This document shows, one piece after another, positions 41,703-51,747 of a stretch of DNA of 62,962 bases (its first letter is position 1; each line of letters opens with the position of its first letter). Where the stretch lies: assembly GCF_009769385.1 (NCBI RefSeq), contig NZ_VKAB01000049.1:1-62962 (forward strand), given 5' to 3'. The position numbers were made by a program, and so were the translations under genes. Origin of the DNA: Saccharothrix deserti (lineage in GTDB: Bacteria; Actinomycetota; Actinomycetes; Mycobacteriales; Pseudonocardiaceae). The notes beneath the pieces are model-generated. The model was not told the DNA's origin and did not search any database. It worked only from the letters and a program-made list of their open reading frames with translations.

Positions 41703-42464
41703 CTACAGACCGACGGCTTTGTAGAGGGAGCCGACTTCCTGGCGGTTGAGGACCCGCATCGAGCCGGGGCGCTGGTTGCCCAGCCGGACGTCGCCGACGG
41801 CGGTGCGGACCAGGTGCTCCACGGGGTGGCCGACGTGGTCCAGCAGGCGGCGCACGATGTGCTTGCGGCCCTCGTGCAGGACCACCTCGACCAGCGCCTT
41901 GCCCGGCATGGAGGAGACCAGCTTGAACGAGTCGACCTGGATCGGGCCGTCCTCCAGCTCGACACCCGCGCGCAGGCGCTTGCCGAGGTCCTTCGGGATC
42001 GGACCGGGCACCTCGGCCAGGTAGGTCTTGGAGATCTCGTAGGACGGGTGCATCAGCCGGTGGGACAGGTCGCCGTCGTTGGTCAGCAGCAACAGGCCCT
42101 CGGTGTCGGCGTCCAGCCTGCCGACGTGGAACAGGCGTTCCTTGCGGTTGTGCAGGTAGTCGCCGACGCACGGGCGGTGCGCGTCGTCGTGCATGGTGGA
42201 GAGCACGCCGCGCGGCTTGTTGAACGCGATGGTGACCACGTCCTCCTTGAGCACCACGCGCACGCCGTCCACGTGCACGACCGCGGTGTCCGGGTCGACG
42301 CGGCGGCCCTGCTCGCGGACCACCTCGCCGTCGACCTGGACGCGGCCGAGTTCGATCAGCTCCTCGGCGACCCGCCGCGAGGCGATGCCCGCCTTGGCGA
42401 GCACCTTCTGCAGCCGGATCCCCTCCGACTGTTCTGAGGGGTTCGGGCCGGCCTGGTCAGACAT
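41703..42464 (-). CDS. rluB: 23S rRNA pseudouridine synthase RluB family
   Basis: 253 residues. S4 domain at residues 15-75 (IRLQKVLAKAGIASRRVAEELIELGRVQVDGE), then the RsuA/RluB catalytic region with the aspartate in FHVGRLDADTEGLLLLTNDGDL, followed by KTYLAEVPGP and EGRKHIVRRLLDHVGHPVEHLVRTAVGDV. It isomerises a uridine of 23S rRNA. ATG at 42464 overlaps the scpB stop by eight bases. It is the last gene of the parA-RHH-scpA-scpB-rluB operon, as in Rv1708-Rv1711. Confidence 0.93.
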   Translation of the reverse strand: MSDQAGPNPSEQSEGIRLQKVLAKAGIASRRVAEELIELGRVQVDGEVVREQGRRVDPDTAVVHVDGVRVVLKEDVVTIAFNKPRGVLSTMHDDAHRPCVGDYLHNRKERLFHVGRLDADTEGLLLLTNDGDLSHRLMHPSYEISKTYLAEVPGPIPKDLGKRLRAGVELEDGPIQVDSFKLVSSMPGKALVEVVLHEGRKHIVRRLLDHVGHPVEHLVRTAVGDVRLGNQRPGSMRVLNRQEVGSLYKAVGL

Positions 42465-43134
42465 CGTCGATCGCATCCACTTCGGGCAGCAGGGGAGCGA
42501 TCGGTGGCAGGTCGCCCAACGACGACAGCCCCAACCGCTCCAGGAACAGTTCGGTCGTGCGGTAAAGGATGCCACCCGTGTCGGAGTCCGTGCCCGTCTC
42601 GGCGATCAGGCCGCGCGCGACGAGCGTGCGGATGACCCCGTCGACGTTCACCCCGCGCACCGCCGCGATCCGGGCCCTGGTCACGGGCTGCCGGTAGGCG
42701 ATGACCGCGAGGGTTTCCAACGCGGCCCGGGTGAGCTTGGCGCGCTGCCCGTCGAGCAGCAGCTTCTCCACGAATGGCGCGAAGCGGTCCCGCGTGTAGA
42801 ACCGCCAGCCGTCTCCGATTCTACGCAGGTCGATGCCACTGTTCTGCTCGGTGTACCGGGCGGCCAGCCGGTGGAGGGCGGCGGTGACGCGCTTCACGGA
42901 CTGTTCGAGGACTCCGGCGAGCTGCTCCTCGGCGATCGGGGTGTCCACGACGAGGAGGATGGACTCCAACGCGCCCTCGAACTCGCCCTCATCAGCGAGG
43001 TCGGGCAGCCCACCGGCCTCGACCTCCTCATCCGCAACCGCCTCAGGCAGCCCCGCCCCAGCCCGCTCGGCCCGCTCATCCAGCTCGGCCTGCTCGACGG
43101 CGGGCTCGGGCCCGGTTGCTCGGTGGTCGCTCAC
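42457..43134 (-). CDS. scpB: Segregation and condensation protein B
   Basis: 225 residues with an acidic N-terminal extension and the two winged-helix domains of ScpB: LESILLVVDTPIAEEQLAGVL, RFYTRDRFAPFVEKLLLDGQRAKLTRAALETLAVIAYRQPVTRARIAAVRGVNVDGVIRTLVARGLI. It forms the SMC-ScpAB condensin with ScpA. GTG at 43134 overlaps the scpA stop by four bases. Confidence 0.94.
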   Translation of the reverse strand: MSDHRATGPEPAVEQAELDERAERAGAGLPEAVADEEVEAGGLPDLADEGEFEGALESILLVVDTPIAEEQLAGVLEQSVKRVTAALHRLAARYTEQNSGIDLRRIGDGWRFYTRDRFAPFVEKLLLDGQRAKLTRAALETLAVIAYRQPVTRARIAAVRGVNVDGVIRTLVARGLIAETGTDSDTGGILYRTTELFLERLGLSSLGDLPPIAPLLPEVDAIDDV

Positions 43135-44042
43135 CCGTACTCCTCGTCCTCGTCGCGGGCCTCGGCCTGTGCATCCTCGATCGTCCCGCCGACCCACGTG
43201 ATGCGCAGCTCACCCAGCGGGTCCGGCTGTTCGAAGGCCAGGGACCTCTCGCGGTACAGCTCCAGCAGCGCCAGGAACCGGGCGACGACCTCCATCGTCT
43301 CCGTGCAGTCCGCGATCAGCTCGGTGAACGTCGCCGTGCCCGCCTCGGCCAGCCGCGCGCGCAGCATGTCGGCGTGCTCGCGCACCGACACCCGGTGCTG
43401 GTGGATGTGCGACGTCGACACCGTCGGCGGCGGCTTGGGCCGGAACACGACCGCCGCGATCTCGGCGAACCTCTGGGCGTCCACACCCAGCATCACCTCG
43501 GGCAACAGCCCCTCGTACCGCTGCTCCAACGCCACCGACCGCGGGTAGCGCCGGTACGCGCCCCGCTCCAGTTCCGCGAACAGCGCCGCGACCTGCTTGT
43601 ACGCCCGGTACTGCAGCAGCCGCGCGAACAGCAGGTCCCGCGCCTCCAGCAGCGCCAGGTCCTCCTCGTCCTCCACGTCGCCCGAGGGCAGCAGGCGGGC
43701 CGCCTTGAGGTCGAGCAGGGTCGCCGCGATGACCAGGAACTCGGTCGTCTCGTCCAGGTCCCACTGGTCGCCCAACGCCCGGATGTACGCGATGAAGTCG
43801 TCCGTGACCGTGTGCAACGCCACCTCGGTCACGTCCAGCGTGTGCTGCGAGATGAGCTGGAGCAGCAGGTCGAACGGGCCCTCGAAGTTGGTCAGCTTGA
43901 CCTTGAACCGGCCGTCGTCCGGCGGCGCGGCCACCACGGGCTCGGGCTCCGCCGCCACGGGCTCCGCCGGCACGGCTTCGGCAGCTACCGCCTCGACCGG
44001 CACTTCGGTTTCGGTTTCGGTACGGGGTGCGTCACCGCTCAC
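43131..44042 (-). CDS. scpA: Segregation and condensation protein A
   Basis: 303 residues. After an acidic, repetitive Glu/Val/Ala N-terminus (TETETEVPVEAVAAEAV), the kleisin domain begins with FKVKLTNFEGPFDLLLQLISQHTLDVTEVALHTVTDDFIAYI and ends with a winged helix before ELRITWVGG. It bridges the SMC heads. GTG at 44042 overlaps the upstream stop by four bases. Confidence 0.94.
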   Translation of the reverse strand: MSGDAPRTETETEVPVEAVAAEAVPAEPVAAEPEPVVAAPPDDGRFKVKLTNFEGPFDLLLQLISQHTLDVTEVALHTVTDDFIAYIRALGDQWDLDETTEFLVIAATLLDLKAARLLPSGDVEDEEDLALLEARDLLFARLLQYRAYKQVAALFAELERGAYRRYPRSVALEQRYEGLLPEVMLGVDAQRFAEIAAVVFRPKPPPTVSTSHIHQHRVSVREHADMLRARLAEAGTATFTELIADCTETMEVVARFLALLELYRERSLAFEQPDPLGELRITWVGGTIEDAQAEARDEDEEYG

Positions 44043-44386
44043 TGCTCGCGCAACCTACGCACCAGGAGCGAGTCCTCGCCGTGCCCTTCGAGGTCGTCGA
44101 GCACGATCGCGATGGCCTCGCGCACCACACGTCCCCGGTCGACCGCCAGCCCGTGGTCGCCGCGCAACGCCAGCCGCGCGTGCTCCAACGCCAGCAGCTC
44201 CTCGTCGGACACGTACACGGTGATCTTCGTCGAGTGCTTCTGCCGCCCGGTCCCGCGACGCTGCGCCGGCTGCTCCTGCGCCGGGACGTCGGCCGCGTCC
44301 GAAATCTCGGGCACGCCGGTGGAAGCGGAACTGGTCGTGAGGCGGAACAGCTCGGACGCGCCCGGCAGTGATGGGCGTCGGGTCAC
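44039..44386 (-). CDS. Ribbon-helix-helix-like small protein between parA and scpA
   Basis: 115 residues. The N-terminal half is probably disordered. The C-terminal half, TKITVYVSDEELLALEHARLAL followed by VDRGRVVREAIAIVLDDLEG, has the strand-helix-helix layout of RHH/CopG-type DNA-binding proteins. It overlaps both neighbours by four bases, so it is translated with parA and scpA and may be an accessory DNA-binding factor for this chromosome-organisation operon. M. tuberculosis has no obvious gene at this position, to my knowledge. Confidence 0.75.
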   Translation of the reverse strand: MTRRPSLPGASELFRLTTSSASTGVPEISDAADVPAQEQPAQRRGTGRQKHSTKITVYVSDEELLALEHARLALRGDHGLAVDRGRVVREAIAIVLDDLEGHGEDSLLVRRLREQ

Positions 44387-45357
44387 CGGGCGATCACCTC
44401 GCGCGCCAACGCGCGGTACGCCTTCGCACCCGCCGAGCGCGGCGCCCAGCTGGTGATCGGCTCACCGGCGACGGTCGTCTCCGGGAACCGGACCGTGCGG
44501 TTGATCACCGTGTCGAACACGACGTCGCCGAACGCCTCGACCACGCGCGCCATCACCTCGCGGGAGTGCAGCGTGCGCGGGTCGTACATGGTGGCGAGGA
44601 TTCCGGTGATCTCCAGCTTCGGGTTCAACCGCTCCCTGACCTTCTCGATGGTGTCTATCAACAAGGCGACCCCGCGCAGGCTGAAGAACTCGCACTCCAG
44701 CGGGATGAGGACGCCGTCAGCCGCCGCGAGGGCGTTGACCGTGAGCAGGCCGAGCGACGGCTGGCAGTCCACCAGCACGTAGTCGTAGTGCTCTATCACC
44801 GGCCGCAGCGTGCGCACCAGCGTGTGCTCCCGGCCCACCTCGGACACCAGCTGGATCTCCGCGGCGGACAGGTCGATGTTGCTGGGCAGCAGGTCCATGC
44901 CCTCGACCGGGGTGCGCATGATCACGTCGCCGACGCCGACGTCGCGTTCCATGATCACGTTGTAGATCGTCTGGTCGAGCTGGTGCGGGTGCACGCCCAG
45001 GCCGACCGACAGCGCGCCCTGCGGGTCGAAGTCGACCAGCAGCACCTTCCGGCCGTACTCGCTGAGGGCGGCGCCGAGGTTGATGGTGGACGTGGTCTTG
45101 CCGACCCCGCCCTTCTGGTTGCACACCGCGAGGATCTTCGCCGGACCGTGCCCGGCGATCAGCGGTGGTTCGGCGACGAAGCGCAGCGGGCGGCCGGTCG
45201 GCCCCATCTCGCCCGCGACCTGCTCGGTGTGGTCCTCGTCCGCGGGTGCGGCGTGCGGGGCGAGGCTCAGCTCGACCGAGGCGCGCGGCACACCGGACGG
45301 GGACGGGGGCGGTGGGGGCGCGCCCCACGTCTGGCCCGCGTGCTCCGGTGTCGACAT
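44383..45357 (-). CDS. parA: ParA-family chromosome-partitioning ATPase
   Basis: 324 residues. The deviant Walker A ILAVCNQKGGVGKTTSTINLG is at about residue 75, with later motifs LLVDFDPQGALSVGLG, YDYVLVDCQPSLGLLTVNAL and LIPLECEFFSLRGVALL. An 70-residue Pro-rich extension precedes the fold. It resembles Rv1708, a second ParA-like protein beside scpAB, rather than the parA next to the origin. ATG at 45357 is the first gene of the operon. The promoter should lie within 45358-45470, a gap rich in GTCTCAGCG repeats. Confidence 0.92.
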   Translation of the reverse strand: MSTPEHAGQTWGAPPPPPSPSGVPRASVELSLAPHAAPADEDHTEQVAGEMGPTGRPLRFVAEPPLIAGHGPAKILAVCNQKGGVGKTTSTINLGAALSEYGRKVLLVDFDPQGALSVGLGVHPHQLDQTIYNVIMERDVGVGDVIMRTPVEGMDLLPSNIDLSAAEIQLVSEVGREHTLVRTLRPVIEHYDYVLVDCQPSLGLLTVNALAAADGVLIPLECEFFSLRGVALLIDTIEKVRERLNPKLEITGILATMYDPRTLHSREVMARVVEAFGDVVFDTVINRTVRFPETTVAGEPITSWAPRSAGAKAYRALAREVIAR

Positions 45358-45470
45358 CGCCTTCCCGATTCCTAGTCCTCTGCCTGGGCGCAGCCTAGGC
45401 ACACCGAGGTCCAGCAGCAACGCGCCCCGCCGAAGCGCCCGCAGTCGTTCTCAGCGCGTCTCAGCGGGTC

Positions 45471-45848
45471 TCAGCGCGTCGCATCCGCCCGGTCGTCTAC
45501 CCGGTCGTCTGCCCGCTCGTCCGTCCGGTCGGCCGGCGCGCCGGTCCGGTCGACGGCGCGGAGCACCACGTCGAGCAGTCCGGGGAACAGCTCGTCGAGG
45601 TCGTCGCGCCGCAGCGACACCCACCGCTGGTTGCCGCACGCCCTGGTCCGGGTGATACCGGCCTCCCGCAGCACGCGCAGGTGCTGCGACAGGGTGGACT
45701 TGGCGACGTCCACCATCAGCGCGCCGCACAGGCGCTCGCCGTCGGCTTCGATCTGCCGCACCACCGCCAGCCGGGTGGGGTCGCTCAACGCGTGCAGCAC
45801 CGCGCTCAGCTCGATCGCAGTGCGCTTGGGCTCGTCCAAGTTCGGCAC
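45471..45848 (-). CDS. ArsR-family winged-helix regulator
   Basis: 125 residues. ELSAVLHALSDPTRLAVVRQIEADGERLCGALMVDVAKSTLSQHLRVLREAGITRTRACGNQRWVSLRRDDLDELFPGLLDVVL is a complete ArsR winged-helix domain. The metal-site ELCVCDL motif is replaced (RLCGALM), so metal sensing through that site is unlikely. The C-terminal tail consists of Asp/Arg-rich repeats. GTG at 45848 has a GGAGG ten bases upstream. No target gene is obvious nearby. Confidence 0.85.
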   Translation of the reverse strand: MPNLDEPKRTAIELSAVLHALSDPTRLAVVRQIEADGERLCGALMVDVAKSTLSQHLRVLREAGITRTRACGNQRWVSLRRDDLDELFPGLLDVVLRAVDRTGAPADRTDERADDRVDDRADATR

Positions 45849-45933
45849 CTGGTCGGCACCTCCAGCTCGTCGGGCTCTGTGAATCGTGGGTGGGTACCCG
45901 GTCAGGTGTGCGCCCACGGTACCCGTGGCGCGC

Positions 45934-46815
45934 TCATGTTCCACCCGATGCGCGAGGATGAGCGGTCGCGTAGACCTCGCGCAAGGTGTTGACCGTGACC
46001 AACGTGTAGACCTGCGTCGTCGTCACGGAGGCGTGGCCCAGCAACTCCTGCACGACGCGCACGTCCGCGCCGCCTTCCAGGAGGTGGGTGGCGAACGAGT
46101 GACGCAGCGTGTGCGGCGAGACTTCGGCTTCGATACCCGCACGGTCGGCCGCCGTCTTGAGCACGTGCCACGCCGTCTGCCGGGACAGCCTGCCGCCTCG
46201 CGCGTTGAGGAACAACGCGGGCGTGCCGCGTTTGGCCAGCACGGGGCGGGCCCGCACCAGGTAGGCGTCCAGTGCTTCGAGTGCCGGGCGTCCGACGGGC
46301 ACGATGCGCTGCTTGCCGCCCTTGCCGTCCAGCAGCACGGTGCGCTCGGCGGCGTCCACGTCGTCCACGTCGAGGCCGACGACCTCGGAGATCCGCGCGC
46401 CGCTGGAGTACAGCAGTTCCAGCAGGGCGCGGTCGCGCAGGTGCGCGGGGGTTTCGCAGGGGCCTTCGAGCAGCTTCAGCACGTCGTCCACCGGCAGCGC
46501 CTTGGGGAGCCGGCGCGGCGGGGTCGGCGGGTGGACGGCGCGGGCCGGGTCGTGCCCGGTGATGCCCTCGCGGTGGGCGAACCGGTGCAGCCCGCGCACC
46601 GCGACCAGGGTGCGTGCGGCGGAGGAGGCGGCCAGGCCCGCTTCGCGCAGCGACGCCAGGAAGTCCCCGACCAGGGCCTCGGTGACGTCGGCCAGGTCCT
46701 CGACGCCCTTGCCCACCAGGTGCTCGGCGTACCGGCGCAGGTCCCGGCCGTACGACTCGAGCGTGTTGCGCGACGTGCCCCGCTCCACCGTCAGGTGGTC
46801 CATGTAGGCGCCCAT
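45934..46815 (-). CDS. xerD: Site-specific tyrosine recombinase XerD
   Basis: 293 residues. The N-terminal SAM-like core-binding domain begins YMDHLTVERGTSRNTLESYGRDLRRYAEHL. The catalytic domain has Arg in YSSGARISEVVGL, HTLRHSFATHLLEGGADVRVVQELLGHASV and the nucleophile in TTQVYTLV, so all five key positions are seen. It resolves chromosome dimers with XerC. ATG at 46815 is likely, but the frame is open upstream through a hairpin and a repeat (VPLAGTPAGRA), so a GTG start further left cannot be excluded. Confidence 0.92.
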   Translation of the reverse strand: MGAYMDHLTVERGTSRNTLESYGRDLRRYAEHLVGKGVEDLADVTEALVGDFLASLREAGLAASSAARTLVAVRGLHRFAHREGITGHDPARAVHPPTPPRRLPKALPVDDVLKLLEGPCETPAHLRDRALLELLYSSGARISEVVGLDVDDVDAAERTVLLDGKGGKQRIVPVGRPALEALDAYLVRARPVLAKRGTPALFLNARGGRLSRQTAWHVLKTAADRAGIEAEVSPHTLRHSFATHLLEGGADVRVVQELLGHASVTTTQVYTLVTVNTLREVYATAHPRASGGT

Positions 46816-46825
46816 TGCACGCCCC

Positions 46826-46854
46826 GCAGGGGTCCCCGCCAAGGGGACCCCTGC
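46826..46854 (-). terminator. Perfect hairpin between ald and xerD
   Basis: A 12-bp inverted repeat (GCAGGGGTCCCC) with a five-base loop, ending 11 bases before the xerD ATG. It may terminate ald transcription or mask the xerD start region. On the + strand it is followed by TTTTAC, but no + strand gene ends here. Upstream, 46895-46990 holds 15-bp imperfect repeats of the CCGCCGGACCACCCA type. Confidence 0.6.
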
Positions 46855-46991
46855 TTTTACCTTACCGACGGGGTCCGACAATTCCGGCACCTCGACGCCG
46901 CCCACCACCGAACCACCCACCGCCGGACCACCCACCACCGGACCGTCCACCGCCGGGCCACTCGACACGACGCCACTCGACTCCGGGCCGC

Positions 46992-48101
46992 TCACAGCTG
47001 GGCCAGCGGAACGTGCCGCATGTGGTGCGCCTTGGCCACCTCGGCCTGCACGATGGTGCCGCGCACCGCGTTCACACCCTTCGCCAACGCCGGATCGTCG
47101 CTGATCGCCCGTCGGAAACCCTTGTCCGCCAACGCAGTCACGTACGGCAGTGTGACGTTCGTGAGCGCCCACGTCGAGGTGTGCGGCACCGCGCCCGGCA
47201 TGTTCGCCACGCAATAGAAGACGGAATCGTGCACCCGGTAAGTCGGATCGTCGTGCGTGGTGGGCCGCGAGTCGGCGAAGCACCCGCCCTGGTCGATGGC
47301 GATGTCCACGAGCACCGACCCGGACCGCATGGTCGACACCAGGTGGTTGTCCACCAGCGTCGGCGCCTTCGCCCCCGGCACCAGCACCGCGCCGATCACC
47401 AGGTCCGCCCACCGACAGGCCTTCTCCACCTCGTACGAGTTGCTGGCCACCGTCTGCAGGTGGCCGCGGTAGCCGAAGTCGATCTGGCGCAGCCGGTTGA
47501 CGTTGGTGTCCAGCACGACCACCTCCGCCTGCATGCCGAGCGCCACCGCGGCGGCGTTCATCCCGGCCACGCCCGCCCCGATCACCACGACCTTGCCCGC
47601 CGGCACCCCCGGCACGCCGCCGAGCAGCACACCGCGCCCGCCCTGGTTGCGTTCCAGGCAGTGCGCGCCGACCTGGGCGGCCATCCGTCCCGCGACCTCG
47701 CTCATCGGCGCGAGCAACGGCAGCGAACCGTCGGCCAGTTGCACGGTCTCGTAGGCGATGGCGTCGATCCCGGAGGCGACGACAGCGCGCGTGCACTGGG
47801 CGTTGGCGGCGAGGTGCAGGTAGGCGAACAGGGTCTGGCCCGGTCGCATCCGGTGGAACTCCTCGGTGACCGGCTCCTTGACCTTGAGCACCAGCTCGGC
47901 GTCGCCCCACACGTCGTCGGCGTGCGGCGCGATGTGCGCGCCGGCCGCGACGAACTCGTCGTCCGGGATCGAGGACCCGTCGCCCGCGCCGGCCTCGATC
48001 AGCACGCGGTGCCCCCGCCGCACCAGTTCCACCACACCCGCCGGGGTGATGGCGACCCGGTACTCGCGGACCTTCACCTCTCGTGGAATTCCGACCAGCA
48101 C
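46992..48101 (-). CDS. ald: Alanine dehydrogenase
   Basis: 369 residues, the usual length. MLVGIPREVKVREYRVAITPAGVVELVRRGHRVLIE opens the enzyme. The active-site region is ELVLKVKEP, and the Rossmann motif is VVVIGAGVAGMNAAAVALGMQAEVVVLD. The end has the signature region GGCFADSRPTTHDDPTY and HTSTWALTNVTLPY. It converts L-alanine to pyruvate and ammonia with NAD. GTG at 48101 lacks a leader: a TACGCT -10-like box ends about seven bases upstream, so the transcript may be leaderless. Confidence 0.94.
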   Translation of the reverse strand: MLVGIPREVKVREYRVAITPAGVVELVRRGHRVLIEAGAGDGSSIPDDEFVAAGAHIAPHADDVWGDAELVLKVKEPVTEEFHRMRPGQTLFAYLHLAANAQCTRAVVASGIDAIAYETVQLADGSLPLLAPMSEVAGRMAAQVGAHCLERNQGGRGVLLGGVPGVPAGKVVVIGAGVAGMNAAAVALGMQAEVVVLDTNVNRLRQIDFGYRGHLQTVASNSYEVEKACRWADLVIGAVLVPGAKAPTLVDNHLVSTMRSGSVLVDIAIDQGGCFADSRPTTHDDPTYRVHDSVFYCVANMPGAVPHTSTWALTNVTLPYVTALADKGFRRAISDDPALAKGVNAVRGTIVQAEVAKAHHMRHVPLAQL

Positions 48102-48169
48102 CTTTGAAGCGTAGGTCGACCAGCGAGTTCCGGCTCGACCAGCGCTCGCGGGCTGTTAGCGTTTTACCC

Positions 48170-48775
48170 GTGTCGGAACCACACCAGGTGCGCATCGGCG
48201 ACCAGCAGCGCGAAGAGGCGATCAGTGCGCTGAACGACCACTTCGCGGCCGGTCGGCTTGAGATCGGCGAGTACGAGCAGCGCGTCGGCTACGCGTCCGC
48301 GGCCCAGTCCGCGCAGGAGCTGGCCGCCCTGTTCCACGACCTGCCGCTGCCGCACCCGGTGTTCGTGCCGCCCACGTACCCGCCGACGGCCACGTACCCG
48401 CCTCCGCCGCCCGGCTACCCGACCACTCCCGGCCACGGCATCCCCGGCCACGGCACCGCGGGCTACCCGCCTCCCGGCTACGCGCCCGGTTACGCGGACC
48501 CGTCCCAGGCCTACCCGCCCGGCTTCAACCCGAACGCGCCGTACGGCGTGGACCCGTTCACCGGCCAGCCGCTGTCGGACAAGTCGCGCATCGCGGCGGG
48601 CGTGCTGCAACTGGCGCTGCCGTTCGGCATCGGCCGGTTCTACATCGGCGACACCGCGATCGGCATCGCGCAGCTGCTCACGTGCGGCGGCTGCGGCATC
48701 TGGTCGTTGATCGACGGGATCATCCTGCTGGTCAACGGCGGCACCGACGCCCAGGGCCGCAAGCTACGCGACTAG
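48170..48775 (+). CDS. DUF1707 and TM2 domain membrane protein
   Basis: 201 residues. Residues 5-60 are a DUF1707 SHOCT-like domain (VRIGDQQREEAISALNDHFAAGRLEIGEYEQRVGYASAAQSAQELAALFHDLP). A Pro/Gly/Tyr-rich linker follows. The C-terminal 70 residues are a TM2 domain with two membrane helices (AAGVLQLALPFGIGRFYIGDTAIGIAQLLTCGGCGIWSLIDGIILLVNGG). The function of this architecture is unknown. GTG at 48170 is preceded by TAGCGT eight bases upstream and no Shine-Dalgarno site, so it is probably leaderless. Its 3' end overlaps the next gene on the other strand by 12 bases. Confidence 0.87.
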   Translation: MSEPHQVRIGDQQREEAISALNDHFAAGRLEIGEYEQRVGYASAAQSAQELAALFHDLPLPHPVFVPPTYPPTATYPPPPPGYPTTPGHGIPGHGTAGYPPPGYAPGYADPSQAYPPGFNPNAPYGVDPFTGQPLSDKSRIAAGVLQLALPFGIGRFYIGDTAIGIAQLLTCGGCGIWSLIDGIILLVNGGTDAQGRKLRD

Positions 48776-49138
48776 GTTCCGCACGAGCATCCACGTGACG
48801 GCCAGCGCCACCACCGGCACGCCGACCTTCCGCGACACCGGAGGCGTCGGCCTGCCGTCCCTGGCCGCCCGGAACCACCGCACCCACAGCCACGCCAGCA
48901 ACGGCAGCCCGGCGACCAGCATGACGGCGTTGAAGTGCCAGGCGCCGACCAGATCGCCGTGCAACAGGGCGTGGACCATCCGGGTCGACCCGCAGGCCGG
49001 GCACTGGATCCCGGTCAACGCATAAAGCGGACAGGGCGGCAACAACGACCCGGGCTGGTTGGGGTCGACGACCAGCAGCACCCCGCACCCGACCACCGCC
49101 GCCGCGGCCACCGCCAACGGACCTCGCACCCCGCCCAC
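48764..49138 (-). CDS. DUF2752 membrane protein
   Basis: 124 residues, three hydrophobic segments. The family signature PCPLYALTGIQCPACGSTRMVHALLHGDLVGAWHFN is complete, including the conserved Cys-x-x-Cys. Function unknown; such proteins frequently lie next to TM2-domain genes, as here. GTG at 49138. The repeat array at 49155 lies directly upstream. Confidence 0.88.
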   Translation of the reverse strand: MGGVRGPLAVAAAAVVGCGVLLVVDPNQPGSLLPPCPLYALTGIQCPACGSTRMVHALLHGDLVGAWHFNAVMLVAGLPLLAWLWVRWFRAARDGRPTPPVSRKVGVPVVALAVTWMLVRNLVA

Positions 49139-49154
49139 ACCCCCATCATCCCGA

Positions 49155-49361
49155 GAGTCCTACGTTCAGAACGCGTGTGTCCTACATTCAGAGCGCGAGT
49201 GTCCTACATTCAGAACGCGAGAGTCCTACATTCAGAACGCGAGAGTCCTACGTTCGCGTACCCCGAGTTCAACACTCAGGTTCGCCGGCCGCCGTTCTGA
49301 GCGTTGAACTCAGGTGTTCTGAACGTAGGACACACGCAACGCGAACGTAGGACACACCGGT
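49155..49361. repeat. 22-bp tandem array with inverted copies (large imperfect palindrome)
   Basis: A unit containing GAGTCCTACATTCAGAACGC starts at 49155, 49177, 49199, 49221 and 49243, exactly every 22 bases, the last copy partial. Then come GAGTTCAACACTCAG at 49265 and, after a GC-rich centre, its inverted relative (49295-49311) and two inverted copies of the first motif (about 49316-49333 and 49342-49357). The whole block between two leftward genes is therefore a large imperfect inverted repeat. Confidence 0.9.
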
Positions 49362-49372
49362 GGGTTGTGCGG

Positions 49373-50058
49373 TCAGGACTGGCGGGCGGCGAAGCGGGTC
49401 GGGCGGTCGCGGAACGGGGCGTCGGACGGGCGGCCGTGGGCGTGGCCGGTGACCACGGCGTGCGCGGCGAGGAGGCCGGACACGGCGGGGCCGTTCACGA
49501 TCTCCCCCGCCAATGCCATGTCCACCGCCTCGGCCAACGGGAAGCTCTTCGCCTCCATGTCGGCCTCTTCCTCGCCTTGCACGTCGCGGTCCACCACGGT
49601 GATCCCTCGGGCCAGGAACACCCGCACCACCTCGTCGGTGAACCCGGGCGACACGGCGACGTCCACCAACGTCACCCACTCCGACGCGGCGAGCCCGACC
49701 TCCTCGGCCAGTTCCCGCCGCGCCGCCGCCAACGGCGACTCGTCACCCTCGTCCAACAACCCGGCCGGCAGCTCCCACAGCCGCCGCCCCAACGGGTGCC
49801 GGTACTGGTGGACCAACGTCACCGCACCGGCCTCGTCCAAGGCCACCACCGCCACCGCACCGAGGTGTTCCACCACCTCGCGCGACGCCGTACCGCCACC
49901 AGGCATGGCGACCTCGTCCACCCGCAACGCCACGACCCGCCCGACGTGCACGTCCCGGGACGACACCGCCTCGAACGCGTGCCGCCCCAACCCGGAACCG
50001 CCCGACGCCGAACCGCCCGACGCCGAAGAACCGCCCGACACCCCGGAACCGCCCGACG

Positions 50059-50062
<4 letters not shown>
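49373..50062 (-). CDS. Nudix hydrolase, ADP-ribose pyrophosphatase type
   Basis: 229 residues. Gly/Ser repeats (SGGSSASGGSASGGSG) make up the N-terminus. The enzyme starts at HAFEAVSSRDVHVGRVVALRVDEVAMPGG and has the Nudix box GLLDEGDESPLAAARRELAEEVGL followed by PGFTDEVVRVFLARGI, as in ADP-ribose pyrophosphatases such as Rv1700. GTG at 50062 overlaps the pyrG stop by four bases, the same order as in M. tuberculosis. Confidence 0.92.

Positions 50063-51747
<1,685 letters not shown>

Noticed and set aside
45934..46815. xerD as an integrase of a mobile element
   Set aside because: It sits beside pyrG, scpAB and parA in the order seen in M. tuberculosis and reads as the chromosomal XerD.
49155..49361. 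CRISPR array
   Set aside because: Repeats are contiguous with a 22-base period, no unique spacers of 28-38 bases and no cas genes in the window.
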